Shown here piece by piece: positions 1 through 8,681 of a stretch of DNA of 64,000 bases. Position 1 is the stretch's first letter. The number at the start of each line of letters is the position of its first letter. Below the pieces are notes generated by a model that was not told the DNA's origin, ran no database searches, and was given only the letters and a program-made list of their open reading frames with translations. Source of the DNA: Streptomyces sp. col6 (lineage in GTDB: Bacteria > Actinomycetota > Actinomycetes > Streptomycetales > Streptomycetaceae); assembly GCF_008042035.1 (NCBI RefSeq), contig NZ_RDBL01000009.1, forward strand, positions 154,884 to 218,883, written 5' to 3'. A program made the translations under genes and the position numbers.

Positions 1-112
1 CACCCAGCACACGACCCCGCTCCACGCCCGTCCCCTCCCACAGATCTCCCGCCCGCCCTGCATGCGCTGCCGGCCAGCCGCCCCGGGCAGACAGCCGGCG
101 CGCCTCAGGCCC

Positions 113-445
113 TCAGTCCGCGATGCGGTCCGACAGGTCCCCCGGACCTGCAGTGCGGTCCGGGGATCCGCTGACGAGCAGGTCACCGCCGTGTGCGCTC
201 CTCGGCGTGAGCGTGAACGACACCCGGTGCGTGCGCCCACGCGACACCCCGGCCTGCGTCTCCGCGCCCACCGCCCACAGCTTGAACCCCGCCTTCGCCG
301 ACGCGTCGGCCCGCAGCTCGACCTCGAACTCCATCTCCACCGGCCCCACCGCGAACACCACATCCGGATGTGACCCGCCCCGCGCCGCCGCCGCGACCAG
401 CTCGTCCCGCACCGCCGCCACCGCATCCACCAGAGGAATATCCAC
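113..445 (-). CDS. Trypsin-co-occurring domain 2 (trypco2) protein
   Basis: About 110 residues. The N-terminal half reads DIPLVDAVAAVRDEL, followed by VGPVEMEFEVEL, a glycine/lysine turn and VSFTLTPR. This is the layout of trypco2, a small domain found beside trypsin-like proteases and predicted conflict systems; its molecular role is unknown. I chose the GTG at 445 because it directly precedes the conserved IPLVDAV segment; a GTG at 454 is equally possible. No trypsin partner is visible: the DNA to the right is decayed. The C-terminal 20 residues are polar and probably disordered. Confidence 0.75.
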   Translation of the reverse strand: MDIPLVDAVAAVRDELVAAAARGGSHPDVVFAVGPVEMEFEVELRADASAKAGFKLWAVGAETQAGVSRGRTHRVSFTLTPRSAHGGDLLVSGSPDRTAGPGDLSDRIAD

Positions 446-789
446 CGACCCCACCCCAATCCGACGAACCGTTACCGACCACACCGTAGAACCACCGGCA
501 CAACCATGGGGCGTGATCGAGACTGACGGTCTTACCTCCGGTGCCAGTTGGCCAACCACGCGAACCCGCGCACTGCGGGTGCTGCCGCCCATCCACCGAG
601 CGCATACAAGCTCGGTGCATCAGTGCGCAAGACCGCGCCGCGCGGAGCCCCACCCGGCACCACCGCGACGTCACCGGTTCGGGTAATAGGCACCCGCCGG
701 CGCCCGGCCTCGGGCAGGGGCGGGGGCCAGACAGTGGCAATCGAGCGCACTACGCCTGTGCGCGTGGTCTGTGAGAGCCGGGTGGGATC
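446..789. other. Intergenic stretch without a convincing gene
   Basis: Open frames exist on both strands, but none has a ribosome site with a sensible protein. A minus-strand frame over about 541-760 is mildly protein-like and could be a lost partner of the trypco2 gene. I see no hairpin or repeat worth calling. Confidence 0.4.
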
Positions 790-1016
790 ATGGAGAAGAC
801 CGAATTTCCTTGGGATCCGAGGAGTTCGGCGCCTCGCATCGGGGGCGCCCGGGTGCGGTGCCGGCCGAGAGCACGGAGCCGAAGCGGGTGATCTTCGATC
901 TGGGCAGCGGCTCGTACTTCCACGAGACGAGCGACTGGTGGGTCTACGACGGCGACACCCCGCGCCCCCCACGCGACCTGGCTCTCCGCGCGAGCGGAGG
1001 TGAGCCGCTTCTGTAG
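790..1016 (+). pseudogene. Fragment of a small conserved hypothetical protein
   Basis: The stretch starts with ATG (MEKTEFPWDPRSS) and shifts frame before a clear protein-like segment, KRVIFDLGSGSYFHETSDWW then VYDGDTPRPR. The coherent part lies in a different frame from the start codon, so at least one frameshift separates them. The C-terminal end is lost. I do not recognise a function. Confidence 0.4.
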
Positions 1017-1099
1017 TATCCGGCGACCCGCCGGTACCAGGTCAAGTCCGAAAAGTCGATCGCGCGTTGCTCCGTGTGTGGTGCGGCGGCATGAACTGA

Positions 1100-1243
1100 C
1101 CGATAAATTCTGCGCGCGACGTGTCGTCGGTTCTGGACCACCTGAATGTTCTCGACACAGTCGTACCGGACGTGGCGGTCCGCATGGACTCCGACGGGGT
1201 CGCGGTCGTCGGCCACTCGATGGGCGGCCACCCATCTACTTGA
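1100..1243 (+). pseudogene. Internal fragment of an alpha/beta hydrolase
   Basis: The frame reads PINSARDVSSVLDHLNVLD and then VAVVGHSMGG, the nucleophile elbow of alpha/beta hydrolases with its catalytic serine. Both ends are missing and a stop follows the elbow at 1241. A further short frame, VEFTDIERTALDYN then stop, lies at about 1270-1317 and may be the lost C-terminus of this or another gene. It is a relic and cannot make an active enzyme. Confidence 0.55.
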
Positions 1244-1455
1244 CAACGGAAGGCGCGCGGAAGGCCTCTCGTCGAATTCACCGATATCGAGCGCACCGCC
1301 CTCGACTACAACTGAGCCACACCCCAGTGCGCCGGTCCACCGCGTACCAGACCAGGCCGCCGGTGGGGTGAACAGCCCCCCGGGCAGCTGCCAGTTGTGA
1401 CGACGGTAGCCGTTGTTCCCATGCCGCGCGAAGAGCCTCACTCGTCACTGCGCCG

Positions 1456-1614
1456 TCACCGCTCCTCGCCGACCAAGGTGAGATCACCCGACCCGCAGTG
1501 GTGGTACCAGCAGATCCGGACCATCGGCCGCCCAGAGGAATTGCGGGATTCGCACGCAGGGCAGTGCCATTCTTCGTCCCACTGTCGTTCACAGCGCCCA
1601 CAGCTGAGCGCTGA
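1456..1614 (-). pseudogene. Zinc-ribbon protein C-terminal fragment
   Basis: The frame carries two cysteine pairs, CGRCERQWDEEWHCPAC, followed by RICWYHHCGSGDLTLVGEER and a stop. Spacing fits a double zinc ribbon. No start codon or ribosome site precedes it, and a stop lies immediately upstream at 1615-1617, so this looks like the C-terminal end of a lost gene. Function unknown. Confidence 0.4.
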
Positions 1615-2149
1615 TCAGGTGATGTGCATCTCGGAGTGCCGCGCGCCGCTGCCTCAGTCGCTCTCTGCGAGGGAGCCTGAAAGAGCTGCGCCCGGGCCGA
1701 CCCCGTTTGGCGAAAGCACGCCGGAGCTCCCGGGGCGGCGCCGTCACAGCAACGGCCCGGGAGCTTCGCTGACGAGCTGCGCGAGGCCCACCGTGCCCGG
1801 CTCGCAGCACGGCGCCTGGCCGTCGCCTGATGCCCGCACCGCATAGCCCGCGCCGCCGCGCCCGGATCGCGTTCTGCGACTCCGCCTCCAAGCAGCTGGA
1901 CTCCATTACCAGCGAAACCTAGCTCCGCGCCTTGGACCGCGCCTTGGTCGCCCCTCCGTCGGCCGCGACGCCGGCGAACCCATCCCCGGCGACAGCACGG
2001 CCCGCGGCTGCGCCAGTGCATCGACGACATCGAATGAATCCGCCTGTGTACTGGGCGACCGCCCTGAAGACGGTGGTCGTGGTCGCCTTCATCGAGGTGT
2101 AGCAGCCGCTGCCGGTTTCGTGCTGGGGTCCATCTGCGCCCGCACCAGC
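1615..2149. other. Decayed intergenic DNA
   Basis: No frame here looks like a real protein and no clear repeat or regulatory site was found. The right part may be the eroded end of the IS21 element that follows. Confidence 0.4.
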
Positions 2150-2740
2150 ACCGGCGCCCGGTGCCCCTCTTCATCGCTCCGCTGCTCGGCCGGACTGCCC
2201 ATGAACTCCCGGGTCTGAAACGGCCGATCTGCCCCTTCACCCCGCCCGTCTCGTGGGCGCCCTCGATACGGCGCCGGCAGCAGAAGCCCTCGATCCCGAA
2301 GCGCAACCTGAACGCGATCCAGCGGTCGGCCTCCACCCTGGCTCGGCTCAGCCCCAGCACCCGGGCGGCGGCCTTCGGATCGTCGTAAGGGACCTTGCTT
2401 CGGGGGACTCCGCCCAGCGTCCGCAGCGCGTGGACGTGCCCTTCGAAGAAGGCTTCCTGGCCGCAAGAGGCGAGAAGGCGATGGACGGCCTTGCCCGAGC
2501 AGGACAGGCGGAACGAGAACAAATAACAGGTCACCAGCGAGCCGGATCGTGACGTCGCCGAAGTCGATCTCGGCCTCCATGCCGGGCTGGTGGGTCTGCG
2601 GCACGAATGCCGCGACCGGTGCTTTCCCCGACTCGATGAGGATCTGCGGCTTCCAGTCGGAGACGTAGCGCCGGACGTCGAGGCAGCGGACCCAGGGGAA
2701 ACGCCTACGCGCCGCCCTCGACGAGGGGTGAATCCCCGGA
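2150..2740 (-). mobile_element. IS21-family transposase (IstA) remnant, frameshifted
   Basis: Two minus-strand frames carry pieces of one protein. One reads RRYVSDWKPQ, then PGMEAEIDFGDVTIRLAGDL, the start of the DDE catalytic core. The next, in another frame, reads EGHVHALRTLGGVP, DDPKAAARVLG and GIEGFCCRR. These match the middle of IS21 IstA transposases, whose DFGD carries a catalytic aspartate. The N-terminal helix-turn-helix, the C-terminus and the IstB helper are absent. The element abuts the phosphatase gene. Confidence 0.65.
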
Positions 2741-2777
2741 CTTGGTGAGGGCGGTCCGGTCCGGTGGGCCGCCCGCG

Positions 2778-4412
2778 TTACGCGAGCTCCCGGTCCGTGA
2801 TCGTCCGCAGGGCGCTCGCCCCGGCACGGTCCGCCCGGGCCTGTTCCAGGCGCAGCCGCGCCGACCGGCCCCGGAAGGTCAGCGTCATGATCTGGTTGCC
2901 GAACCAGGGGCCGCCGGTCCTGCGCCAGCTCACCGACGGCGGCGCGCAGCGTCCGTGCCGGGCGATGTGCCGGCCGAGGGCCCGTGCCAGGGCGCTCCAG
3001 CCGAAGCGGAAGCCGAGGCGCATCGAGAGCGGCACGGAGTTGTGGACGGGCGAGCAGGTCAGCTGGGCCACCCGCGCGTCGGGCGCATGCCGCGGCCAGG
3101 ACGGTTCGGCTATGTAGGCGTGGTGTACGTCGCCCGACAGCACGCTCACCGTCGCGGGCGCATCCGGTCCCGTACCGGCCTCGGCGATCAGGTCGCCCAG
3201 CGCGTCGAAGGAGGAGGGGAAGGCGGCCCAGTGCTCCAGGTCGGCCCCGCGCCGGAGCCGTTCCCCGCGCTCGGCCCAGCGCTCGCCGCGCTCGCCGCCG
3301 CACATCGCGGCGTTCCAGGCTTCGACGTCGTGCACCAGGTGGGGCAGCAGCCAGGGCAGGGAGGTGCCGATCAGCAGGTGGTCGTACGAGCCCCGCCCGT
3401 CCAGGATCTGCTCGCGCACCCAGGCGGCCTCCTCCGGGTCGAGCATCGAGCGGCGGTCCTCCGCCAGGACGCGGGCCGCGCGGGAGTCCACCATCAGCAG
3501 CCGGGTGCGGCCGAAGTCGCGCCGGTAGCTCCAGCGGACGGAGGCCGCGTCGGCGTCGGCCCGGGTGGCGAACTCGCGCAGGGCGGCGGTACCGTCGGGG
3601 GCCTCGCGGACGGCCGCGTACAGCGGGTCGGCGGCCAGCTCGGCCGGAGAGAGGTTGCCCAACTGCTGGTACACCCAGTACGACATGAGCCCGCTCAGCA
3701 GCCGCTCCTGCCACCAGTCGGTGGCCCGCATGTCAGTGAGCCAGGCGGCGGAGGTGTTCCAGTCGTCGATGACATCGTGGTCGTCGAAGATCATGCAGCT
3801 GGGCACGGTGGACAGCAGCCAGCGCACCTCCGGGTCGAGCCAGGACTCGAAGTAGAGGCGGGTGTACTCCTCGTAGTCGGCGACCTGGTCACCGGGCGGT
3901 TCGTCCAGGTCGCGGCGGTCGCCGATCCAGCTGCGGGTGGCGTCGGACACCTCGTCGGCGTACACCTGGTCGCCGAGCAGCAGCAGGACGTCGGGGCGGG
4001 CGCCCCCGGGGGCGGCCGCCATCCGGGCGGCGAGGGTGTCCAGGGCGTCCGGGCCCACCGGGTCCTTGCCGCCGGCCGGCGGCGCGGCCCAGCGGCAGGA
4101 GCCGAAGGCGACGTGCAGGCTGTCGTCGTCGGTGGGCGTGGCGATCACCGAGGGCGGGAAGGGCGAGTCGGGCGGCGGCCACACGCTCGCACCGTCGAGG
4201 AGTATCTCGTACGGCGTCGACGTGCCGGGGGTCAGGCCCTCCACCGGGACGAGGGCGTAGTGGTGGCCGGCCACGAGGAAGGTGCCGACCGTGCCCCGCG
4301 CCCCGTCGGCGCAGCGCACCTCGGCGGTGCAGGGGCCGCTCGTCTCGACCCAGACCGTCGCGCACGAACCGTCGGTGTACCTCAGCAGTGGGCCCAGACG
4401 CAGTCCCGCCAT
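2778..4412 (-). CDS. PhoD-like metallophosphatase (alkaline phosphatase D family)
   Basis: 544 residues, full length for the family. An N-terminal beta-sandwich (about residues 1-95) is followed by the PhoD-like metallophosphoesterase domain. Visible metal/active-site motifs are LLLGDQVYADE, FDDHDVIDDW, GTSLPWLLPH and LSGDVHHAY. Members hydrolyse phosphomonoesters or diesters using Ca2+/Fe3+-type centres. No twin-arginine signal is present at the chosen start, so this copy looks cytoplasmic, unlike secreted PhoD. The ATG at 4412 is preceded by GGAGAGG at good spacing. It is the only intact gene in the first 5 kb. True substrate unknown. Confidence 0.85.
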   Translation of the reverse strand: MAGLRLGPLLRYTDGSCATVWVETSGPCTAEVRCADGARGTVGTFLVAGHHYALVPVEGLTPGTSTPYEILLDGASVWPPPDSPFPPSVIATPTDDDSLHVAFGSCRWAAPPAGGKDPVGPDALDTLAARMAAAPGGARPDVLLLLGDQVYADEVSDATRSWIGDRRDLDEPPGDQVADYEEYTRLYFESWLDPEVRWLLSTVPSCMIFDDHDVIDDWNTSAAWLTDMRATDWWQERLLSGLMSYWVYQQLGNLSPAELAADPLYAAVREAPDGTAALREFATRADADAASVRWSYRRDFGRTRLLMVDSRAARVLAEDRRSMLDPEEAAWVREQILDGRGSYDHLLIGTSLPWLLPHLVHDVEAWNAAMCGGERGERWAERGERLRRGADLEHWAAFPSSFDALGDLIAEAGTGPDAPATVSVLSGDVHHAYIAEPSWPRHAPDARVAQLTCSPVHNSVPLSMRLGFRFGWSALARALGRHIARHGRCAPPSVSWRRTGGPWFGNQIMTLTFRGRSARLRLEQARADRAGASALRTITDRELA

Positions 4413-4502
4413 GATGATCCTCTCCTTCGTCGCCCCGTACGGTACGGGGCGACGAAGGCCGGTGGGAGGGGTCGGCGCCGAACGGAGGGCGGACGGCCGG
4501 CG

Positions 4503-4715
4503 TCAGCAGTTCGCGAGGGAGCCCAGCAGGGCGGACTTCTCCGCCGAGTCGACCGAGAGGTCGTAGTAGTACTTCACCTGCACCCAGGCGCGCACGTAGG
4601 TGCAGCGGTAGGCGCTGCGCGAGGGCATCCAGACGGCCGGGCCCTGGTCGCCCTCGGCCTGGTTGACGTTGTCGGTGACCGCGATGAGCTGGGGGCGGGT
4701 CAGGTCGTCCGGCCC
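4503..4715 (-). pseudogene. C-terminal fragment of secreted HNH (DUF1524-like) endonuclease
   Basis: The frame ends RPQLIAVTDNVNQAEGDQG, RCTYVRAWVQVKYYYDLSVD and a final cysteine. This matches the C-terminal third of Streptomyces HNH-family nucleases of the DUF1524 type. The catalytic HNH part and signal peptide are missing, cut at about 4715 where IS5-like sequence begins. It is inactive. Confidence 0.65.
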
Positions 4716-4718
4716 GAT

Positions 4719-4760
4719 CACGTCATGGGCGACAAGGGCTACAGCTCGAAAGCGATCGGT
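4719..4760 (+). mobile_element. Tiny IS5-type transposase remnant
   Basis: Fourteen codons read HVMGDKGYSSKAI, the conserved DKGYSS block around a catalytic aspartate of IS5-family DDE transposases. It is flanked by the HNH fragment on one side and Tpg sequence on the other. The IS5 C-terminus at 5336-5421 may be the other end of the same element, with tpg and Tn3 pieces between. Confidence 0.5.
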
Positions 4761-4795
4761 GTCGGTGCAAGATTCGCATGCCCCGCCACCAGCCC

Positions 4796-4990
4796 TCGTA
4801 CTCGGCGCGGAGGAGCCGCAGGGCTTGTTCACCCGCAAGCCGCCGCAGAGCGCCCAGGCGCAGATGAAGTACCTGGTCAAGCAGCTCAAGGGCACCCTGG
4901 CCGTGGTACAGGCGCTCGGGGTCTCCCAGCGCATGGTGGAGCGGTACGGGGCCGGCAAGCTGAAGTGGCCCCGCGAGGACCTCCGGCGGT
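4796..4990 (+). pseudogene. tpg: Fragment of telomere terminal protein Tpg
   Basis: The frame reads FTRKPPQSAQAQMKYLVKQL, then ALGVSQRMVERYGAGKLK and PREDLRR. This is the N-terminal helix-turn-helix region of Tpg, the protein covalently attached to the 5' ends of linear Streptomyces replicons that primes telomere patching. The downstream half is lost at 4990, where Tn3 sequence starts. A longer, nearly identical copy lies at 57234-57620 in the same orientation. The substitutions VERYG and KWPRE suggest this copy is the more decayed one. Confidence 0.75.
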
Positions 4991-4994
4991 GCGC

Positions 4995-5324
4995 CGGTCG
5001 AAGACGTGCCCGAAGGCGTCGAGGAAGCCCGTCCAGGAGTGCACCTCGAACAGCAGGTCCGGCAGGTCGATCCTCGGCAGTATCGTCTCCGTGGTGGCCT
5101 TCAGCCAGGTCAGCGATTCCGGCTCGCCCACCGAGCTTGTCCACGCTCAGCCGGGCACGTCCCCCGCCTTCGGGGACGACGATCTCCACCCTCGCGTCGG
5201 CGCCGGCCTCTTCCAGGCGGTCGGCCATCTGCCGCCATGCCGCATCCAGCCCGCGCGTGAGCTGGGCCAGGTGCTCGTCGGCGTCCTCGGTCAGGGACAG
5301 GCCCGCGAGCGCGTCCGGGCGCAT
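4995..5324 (-). mobile_element. Tn3-family transposase (TnpA) fragment, frameshifted
   Basis: One minus-strand frame reads RPDALAGLSLTEDADEHLAQ, then AAWRQMADRLEEAG; a second continues GEPESLTWLKATTETILPRI and LFEVHSWTGFLDAFGHV. Together they match an internal stretch of Tn3-family TnpA upstream of the catalytic domain. A frameshift at about 5125 separates the two parts, and both ends are missing. No resolvase or terminal repeat is visible. Confidence 0.7.
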
Positions 5325-5335
5325 CGCCTCCCACC

Positions 5336-5421
5336 GCCGCTACGAATGCAAGGCCGACCACTTCCTCGCCCTCACCAGCATCGCCTGCACCCTCATCTGC
5401 TACCGCGGGCTCGCCGAATGA
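5336..5421 (+). mobile_element. IS5-family transposase C-terminal remnant
   Basis: The frame reads RRYECKADHFLALTSIACTL then ICYRGLAE and a stop, matching the C-terminal helix of IS5-group transposases. Only about 28 codons remain. It closes the 4.5-5.4 kb mosaic and is followed directly by a strong terminator. Confidence 0.6.
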
Positions 5422-5433
5422 GATGTCTTCTCG

Positions 5434-5479
5434 CGAAGGCCCGGTGCCCCGACCAGTGGGTCGGGGCACCGGGCCTTCG
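5434..5479. terminator. Strong bidirectional hairpin terminator
   Basis: A 21-bp perfect stem (5434-5454 with 5459-5479) encloses a 4-nt loop. There is no clear T-run, as is common for actinobacterial terminators. It separates the mosaic from the hypothetical gene at 5623. Confidence 0.75.
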
Positions 5480-5622
5480 GCGCTTACTACTCAGACCGGT
5501 ACAGGCTCTCCAGGCCGGTGGCCGCCGCGCACGCGACCGGAGCAGCCTTCGCGAGCAGGCCCTTGTGAAGAGCGCCGATCCACGGTTGGGACGGCTGACC
5601 GAGTGGTTGGTACTGTCGTCTG

Positions 5623-6597
5623 ATGGGCTGCTGGTCAGCGTATCTCGTACGCTTGGAGGACGGCTCCGTACGGGAGTTGTACGAGAAGTACGGCCGGTGG
5701 CACCTGGCCGGGGCCGAGGACCGTGCTTCTCTGGTGAAGAGGGTCCTGGGCGAGGGCAGGCCCGTCATCGGGGATCCGGAGACGGCGCGGTCCTGCCAGG
5801 GCATCGCCCTCGACCTGGCCACGCGTCGATACCGCTTCTACAGCTGCGCCCTGAGAATGCCGTGCGCGGGCGCCGCGCACCGAGAGAGCATGGCTCTGCA
5901 CCTGGCGGGATCACCGGGCTGGGAGGGCTGGGACGTCGCTCATGCCTGGGGCGGCGATGAGGAGCTTCGCCGCGTCGTCCTCCCCGGGCCGCCGCCCGGA
6001 CCCGTGGAGGACAGCCCGGTCGAGATCGACGTGGCCTCGCGCGACTACTGGTTCGTCGGCTGGGATCCGGAAGCCCGCACGATCACCGTTCGCCACGACA
6101 AGTCGATCGCCGACACCTTTGCCGGCGCGACGTGCCTCGTCAGCGTTATCGACGACGACACGGCCCTTGCCCACTGGCAATTGAACAACACCGTCGCCCC
6201 GCTACTAGCGCATCAGGGAGAGACCGTTGTTTGCGCCTTGGCCGCCGAGCCACCGTACCCCCTGGCCGCCGAGGACGCCGTGAGCAATGGCGCGGTCATC
6301 GACGTGCGTAGGCGTCGCCTCCGCTACTGGACTGCCGACGTCGTCCCGCCGGTATGCCTGGCACAGATGCGGGCGACGTGGCCGGGCTGGCAGGTTGAAC
6401 GGCTGTCCTGGGGGCACCTGGGGCACCTCGCCGCGATCGGAGAACATTCCGGAGAACTGAGCATGACGGATGCCGAACTGTTCGATGCCAGCTGGGGCGC
6501 CGAGTTGATCGCTATGAGGAACCTTGCCCGTGATGCCTTGCCCGCCGAACCTCGTGGCCTGATCGCACCACAGGTGCTTGTGGTCGACCGGTGGTAA
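5623..6597 (+). CDS. Conserved hypothetical protein (324 aa)
   Basis: Soluble acidic protein with no signal peptide or membrane segment. It opens MGCWSAYLVRLEDGSVREL and ends VLVVDRW. Tryptophan-rich stretches such as SPGWEGWDVAHAWGG, YWFVGWDPEARTITVRH and VERLSWGHLGHLAAI suggest repeated beta-strand modules. I do not recognise the family; the layout resembles antitoxin/immunity-like or WD-like accessory proteins, but this is only an impression. The reading frame is intact and codon use is normal. It is flanked by a terminator upstream and has no partner gene. Confidence 0.75.
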   Translation: MGCWSAYLVRLEDGSVRELYEKYGRWHLAGAEDRASLVKRVLGEGRPVIGDPETARSCQGIALDLATRRYRFYSCALRMPCAGAAHRESMALHLAGSPGWEGWDVAHAWGGDEELRRVVLPGPPPGPVEDSPVEIDVASRDYWFVGWDPEARTITVRHDKSIADTFAGATCLVSVIDDDTALAHWQLNNTVAPLLAHQGETVVCALAAEPPYPLAAEDAVSNGAVIDVRRRRLRYWTADVVPPVCLAQMRATWPGWQVERLSWGHLGHLAAIGEHSGELSMTDAELFDASWGAELIAMRNLARDALPAEPRGLIAPQVLVVDRW

Positions 6598-6853
6598 GGG
6601 TTCATGGGCCTGACATGCTGTCGGGTCCTCGCGTGCGCGGACCCGATCGCGTCGGGGTGCCAACGATGCGGCTGGTCGAAGACGTGCCTGGACGGGGGCT
6701 TCCGCCGGGGCTTTCGCTCGGGCTCTGTGCGACGCCTTGACCACCCGGCCCGGTGCGGCGATCCCGGCCGGCATCGCCGGCTCCGAGGGCGGCTCCGGCT
6801 GGCGCGGCGCCACCTGTATCCCCGGCGCCGCCGGGGTAGGGCGCCGGAACGGG

Positions 6854-7363
6854 TCAACGGCCGGGCCCATGGGCGGGTTCCGGGTCCGCCCCCGGGTCGG
6901 CGTCCGCGGCGGCGGAGGCCCGGAGTGCGACGGCGTCCCCCGCGCCGCGACCGGCCACCAGGGCGCGCAGGAACCCTCGGACTTGCTCCAGGTCGTGTCC
7001 TGTCGCCGCCTCGGCGATCCAGGCGTGCAGCCGGCCCTCGACAACGGCGACGCCTTCGGCGGCGCGGCGGCCGGCGTCCGTGAGCGTCAGTTCGACGTGA
7101 CGGCGGTCGTGAGCGTCCACCTCGCGGTGCACGAACCCGGCCGTCACCAGCCGGTCGACGAGTCGGCTGGGGTTGCTGCCGCTCTCGCAGACCAACAGGG
7201 CGCCTAGCCCTGAGAGGCTGAGCGGCTGGCGCTCGGCCAGGAGCCTCAGCACCTCCCCTTGGGAGGGCGTGAGGCCCAATGGCCGCAGTTCCGACGCGAG
7301 TGCACGGTTTCCCTCGCGCTGCGCCGCAAGCACGAGCAGACGCACCTCCTCGACCTGCTCCAT
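6854..7363 (-). CDS. MarR-family transcriptional regulator
   Basis: 169 residues. The winged helix-turn-helix is visible as LTPSQGEVLRLLAE, LSLSGLGALLVCESGSNPSR then LVDRLVTAGFV, followed by the wing DAHDRRHVELTLTDAGRR. The C-terminal 25 residues (alanine/aspartate/proline-rich) extend beyond the usual MarR domain. It is divergent from the quinone oxidoreductase at 7495, with an inverted repeat between them. It most likely represses that gene and itself and responds to a phenolic or quinone-type ligand; the ligand is inferred from the neighbour. Confidence 0.85.
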   Translation of the reverse strand: MEQVEEVRLLVLAAQREGNRALASELRPLGLTPSQGEVLRLLAERQPLSLSGLGALLVCESGSNPSRLVDRLVTAGFVHREVDAHDRRHVELTLTDAGRRAAEGVAVVEGRLHAWIAEAATGHDLEQVRGFLRALVAGRGAGDAVALRASAAADADPGADPEPAHGPGR

Positions 7364-7404
7364 CCCGGAGTCCCTCCTCTTCGCCGTTCTCCTGTCACAT
7401 CACG

Positions 7405-7443
7405 TTACACGTCATCCATTGACGAGCCATAGATGTCGTGTAA
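7405..7443. promoter_or_regulatory. Candidate MarR operator
   Basis: TTACACGTCAT at 7405-7415 and ATGTCGTGTAA at 7433-7443 form an inverted repeat with 10 of 11 positions matching, in the AT-rich gap between the divergent MarR and oxidoreductase genes. Position and symmetry fit an operator for the adjacent regulator. Confidence 0.5.
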
Positions 7444-7494
7444 TTTAATGTCGCATCATTCAATCAGGGCGAAGGCAAGTGAAGGGTGAAGCAC

Positions 7495-8520
7495 ATGCAG
7501 GACATCGTCTTCCGCAAGGTCGTCGCGGAGCGGTTCGGCGGGCCCGGGGTGCTGCGCACAGTGACCGCGGCCCTTCCGACGCCACCGCCCGGGCACGCTC
7601 GCGTCCGGGTGCTGGCCGCGGGGGTCGGGTTCACCGACCTGATGGCCCGCTCCGGTGACTACCTGCTGCAACGCCGGGCCCCGTTCACTCCGGGGTACGA
7701 ACTCGCCGGAGAAATAGTGGACCTGAACCCGGACGGCCCGACGCCGCCGGGGCTCGGCACCGGGGTAGCCGTCGCCGCCGCACTCACCGCAATGGGCGCC
7801 TACGCCGAGTACGTCACGCTGCCACTGTGGCAGCTCGTGCCGCTGCCCGACGGACTGGAACCGCGGCTGGCCGCGGCCGTCCCGCTCGACCACCTCACCG
7901 CGCTGAGCCTGCTCGACACACACGGGCGCGTCGGCCACGGGGACGCCGTCCTCGTGCACGGCGCGAGCGGCGGCGTCGGGCAGGCCGTTGGAGCTCTGGG
8001 CCGGATGCGCGGCCTGCGGATGTACGGGACGGCCTCCGCTCAGGGCAGCCGCGAGGCGCTCGCCCGGTACGGCACGACCTTCATCGACTACCGGCATGAG
8101 GACTTCGAGGAGGTGCTGCGCGTACGCGAACCAGCGGGCGTCCGCGCGGTGTTCGACCATATCGGTGGCGCCAACCTCGGCAGGGGCTACCGCGTGCTGG
8201 GTCCAGGTGGCGTGCTCGTCAGCTACGCCTTCAGCGGGCGGCCCGGCCGCATGGTCGGCGACACGATGCGTGGCGCGGCGCGAGTGAAGCTCATGGGCCT
8301 GCGGCCGGGCCGGCGCACGGCGCTGAGCATGGTTCCGCGTGAGATCGCGGCGGACCACGAAGGGTACCGCTCCGCCCTTGCGGGACTGCTCGCCCTGGCC
8401 TCCCGCGGCGAGATCACCCCGCGCCTTGCCGCGGTCCGGCCAATGGAGGAGGCGGCAGACGTGCACGGTGCACTGGAGCGCCGGGAGATCAGCGGAAAGG
8501 TGGTCCTCGTGCCGCGGTGA
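7495..8520 (+). CDS. Medium-chain NADPH:quinone reductase / zinc-type alcohol dehydrogenase-like protein
   Basis: 341 residues. The N-terminal GroES-like fold contains VLAAGVGFTDLMARSGDY and PFTPGYELAGEI. The Rossmann nucleotide-binding motif is VLVHGASGGVGQAVG. The cysteine and histidine ligands of zinc-dependent alcohol dehydrogenases are absent, which places it with the zinc-free quinone oxidoreductase (QOR) branch that reduces quinones or enones with NADPH in the cytoplasm. I prefer the ATG at 7495 (GAAGG eight bases upstream) over the GTG at 7486. It is divergent from and probably controlled by the MarR gene. Confidence 0.85.
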   Translation: MQDIVFRKVVAERFGGPGVLRTVTAALPTPPPGHARVRVLAAGVGFTDLMARSGDYLLQRRAPFTPGYELAGEIVDLNPDGPTPPGLGTGVAVAAALTAMGAYAEYVTLPLWQLVPLPDGLEPRLAAAVPLDHLTALSLLDTHGRVGHGDAVLVHGASGGVGQAVGALGRMRGLRMYGTASAQGSREALARYGTTFIDYRHEDFEEVLRVREPAGVRAVFDHIGGANLGRGYRVLGPGGVLVSYAFSGRPGRMVGDTMRGAARVKLMGLRPGRRTALSMVPREIAADHEGYRSALAGLLALASRGEITPRLAAVRPMEEAADVHGALERREISGKVVLVPR

Positions 8521-8681
8521 CCACCGCGCAGTCACGGCGCCCATGGAGGCCCCTCGACCCGGGTGGGGGCCGCTTGCGGTGGCGCGGCCTTGCCCAGCAC
8601 CTCAAGGACGAGGTCGAGGAAAAGCCCGGCGTGCTCACACGCCACAGCGACCCATGGAACCAGTTCCCAGCGCCAGCTGTT

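Noticed and set aside
2742..5960. A 1072-codon plus-strand open frame
   Set aside because: It is the antisense shadow of the PhoD-like phosphatase and later fragments; its composition is glycine/arginine-rich with no domain, while the minus strand has clear motifs.
6598..6853. Small genes between the 5623 hypothetical gene and marR
   Set aside because: All frames are low-complexity; only a short GC hairpin (about 6820-6836) is present, possibly a terminator.
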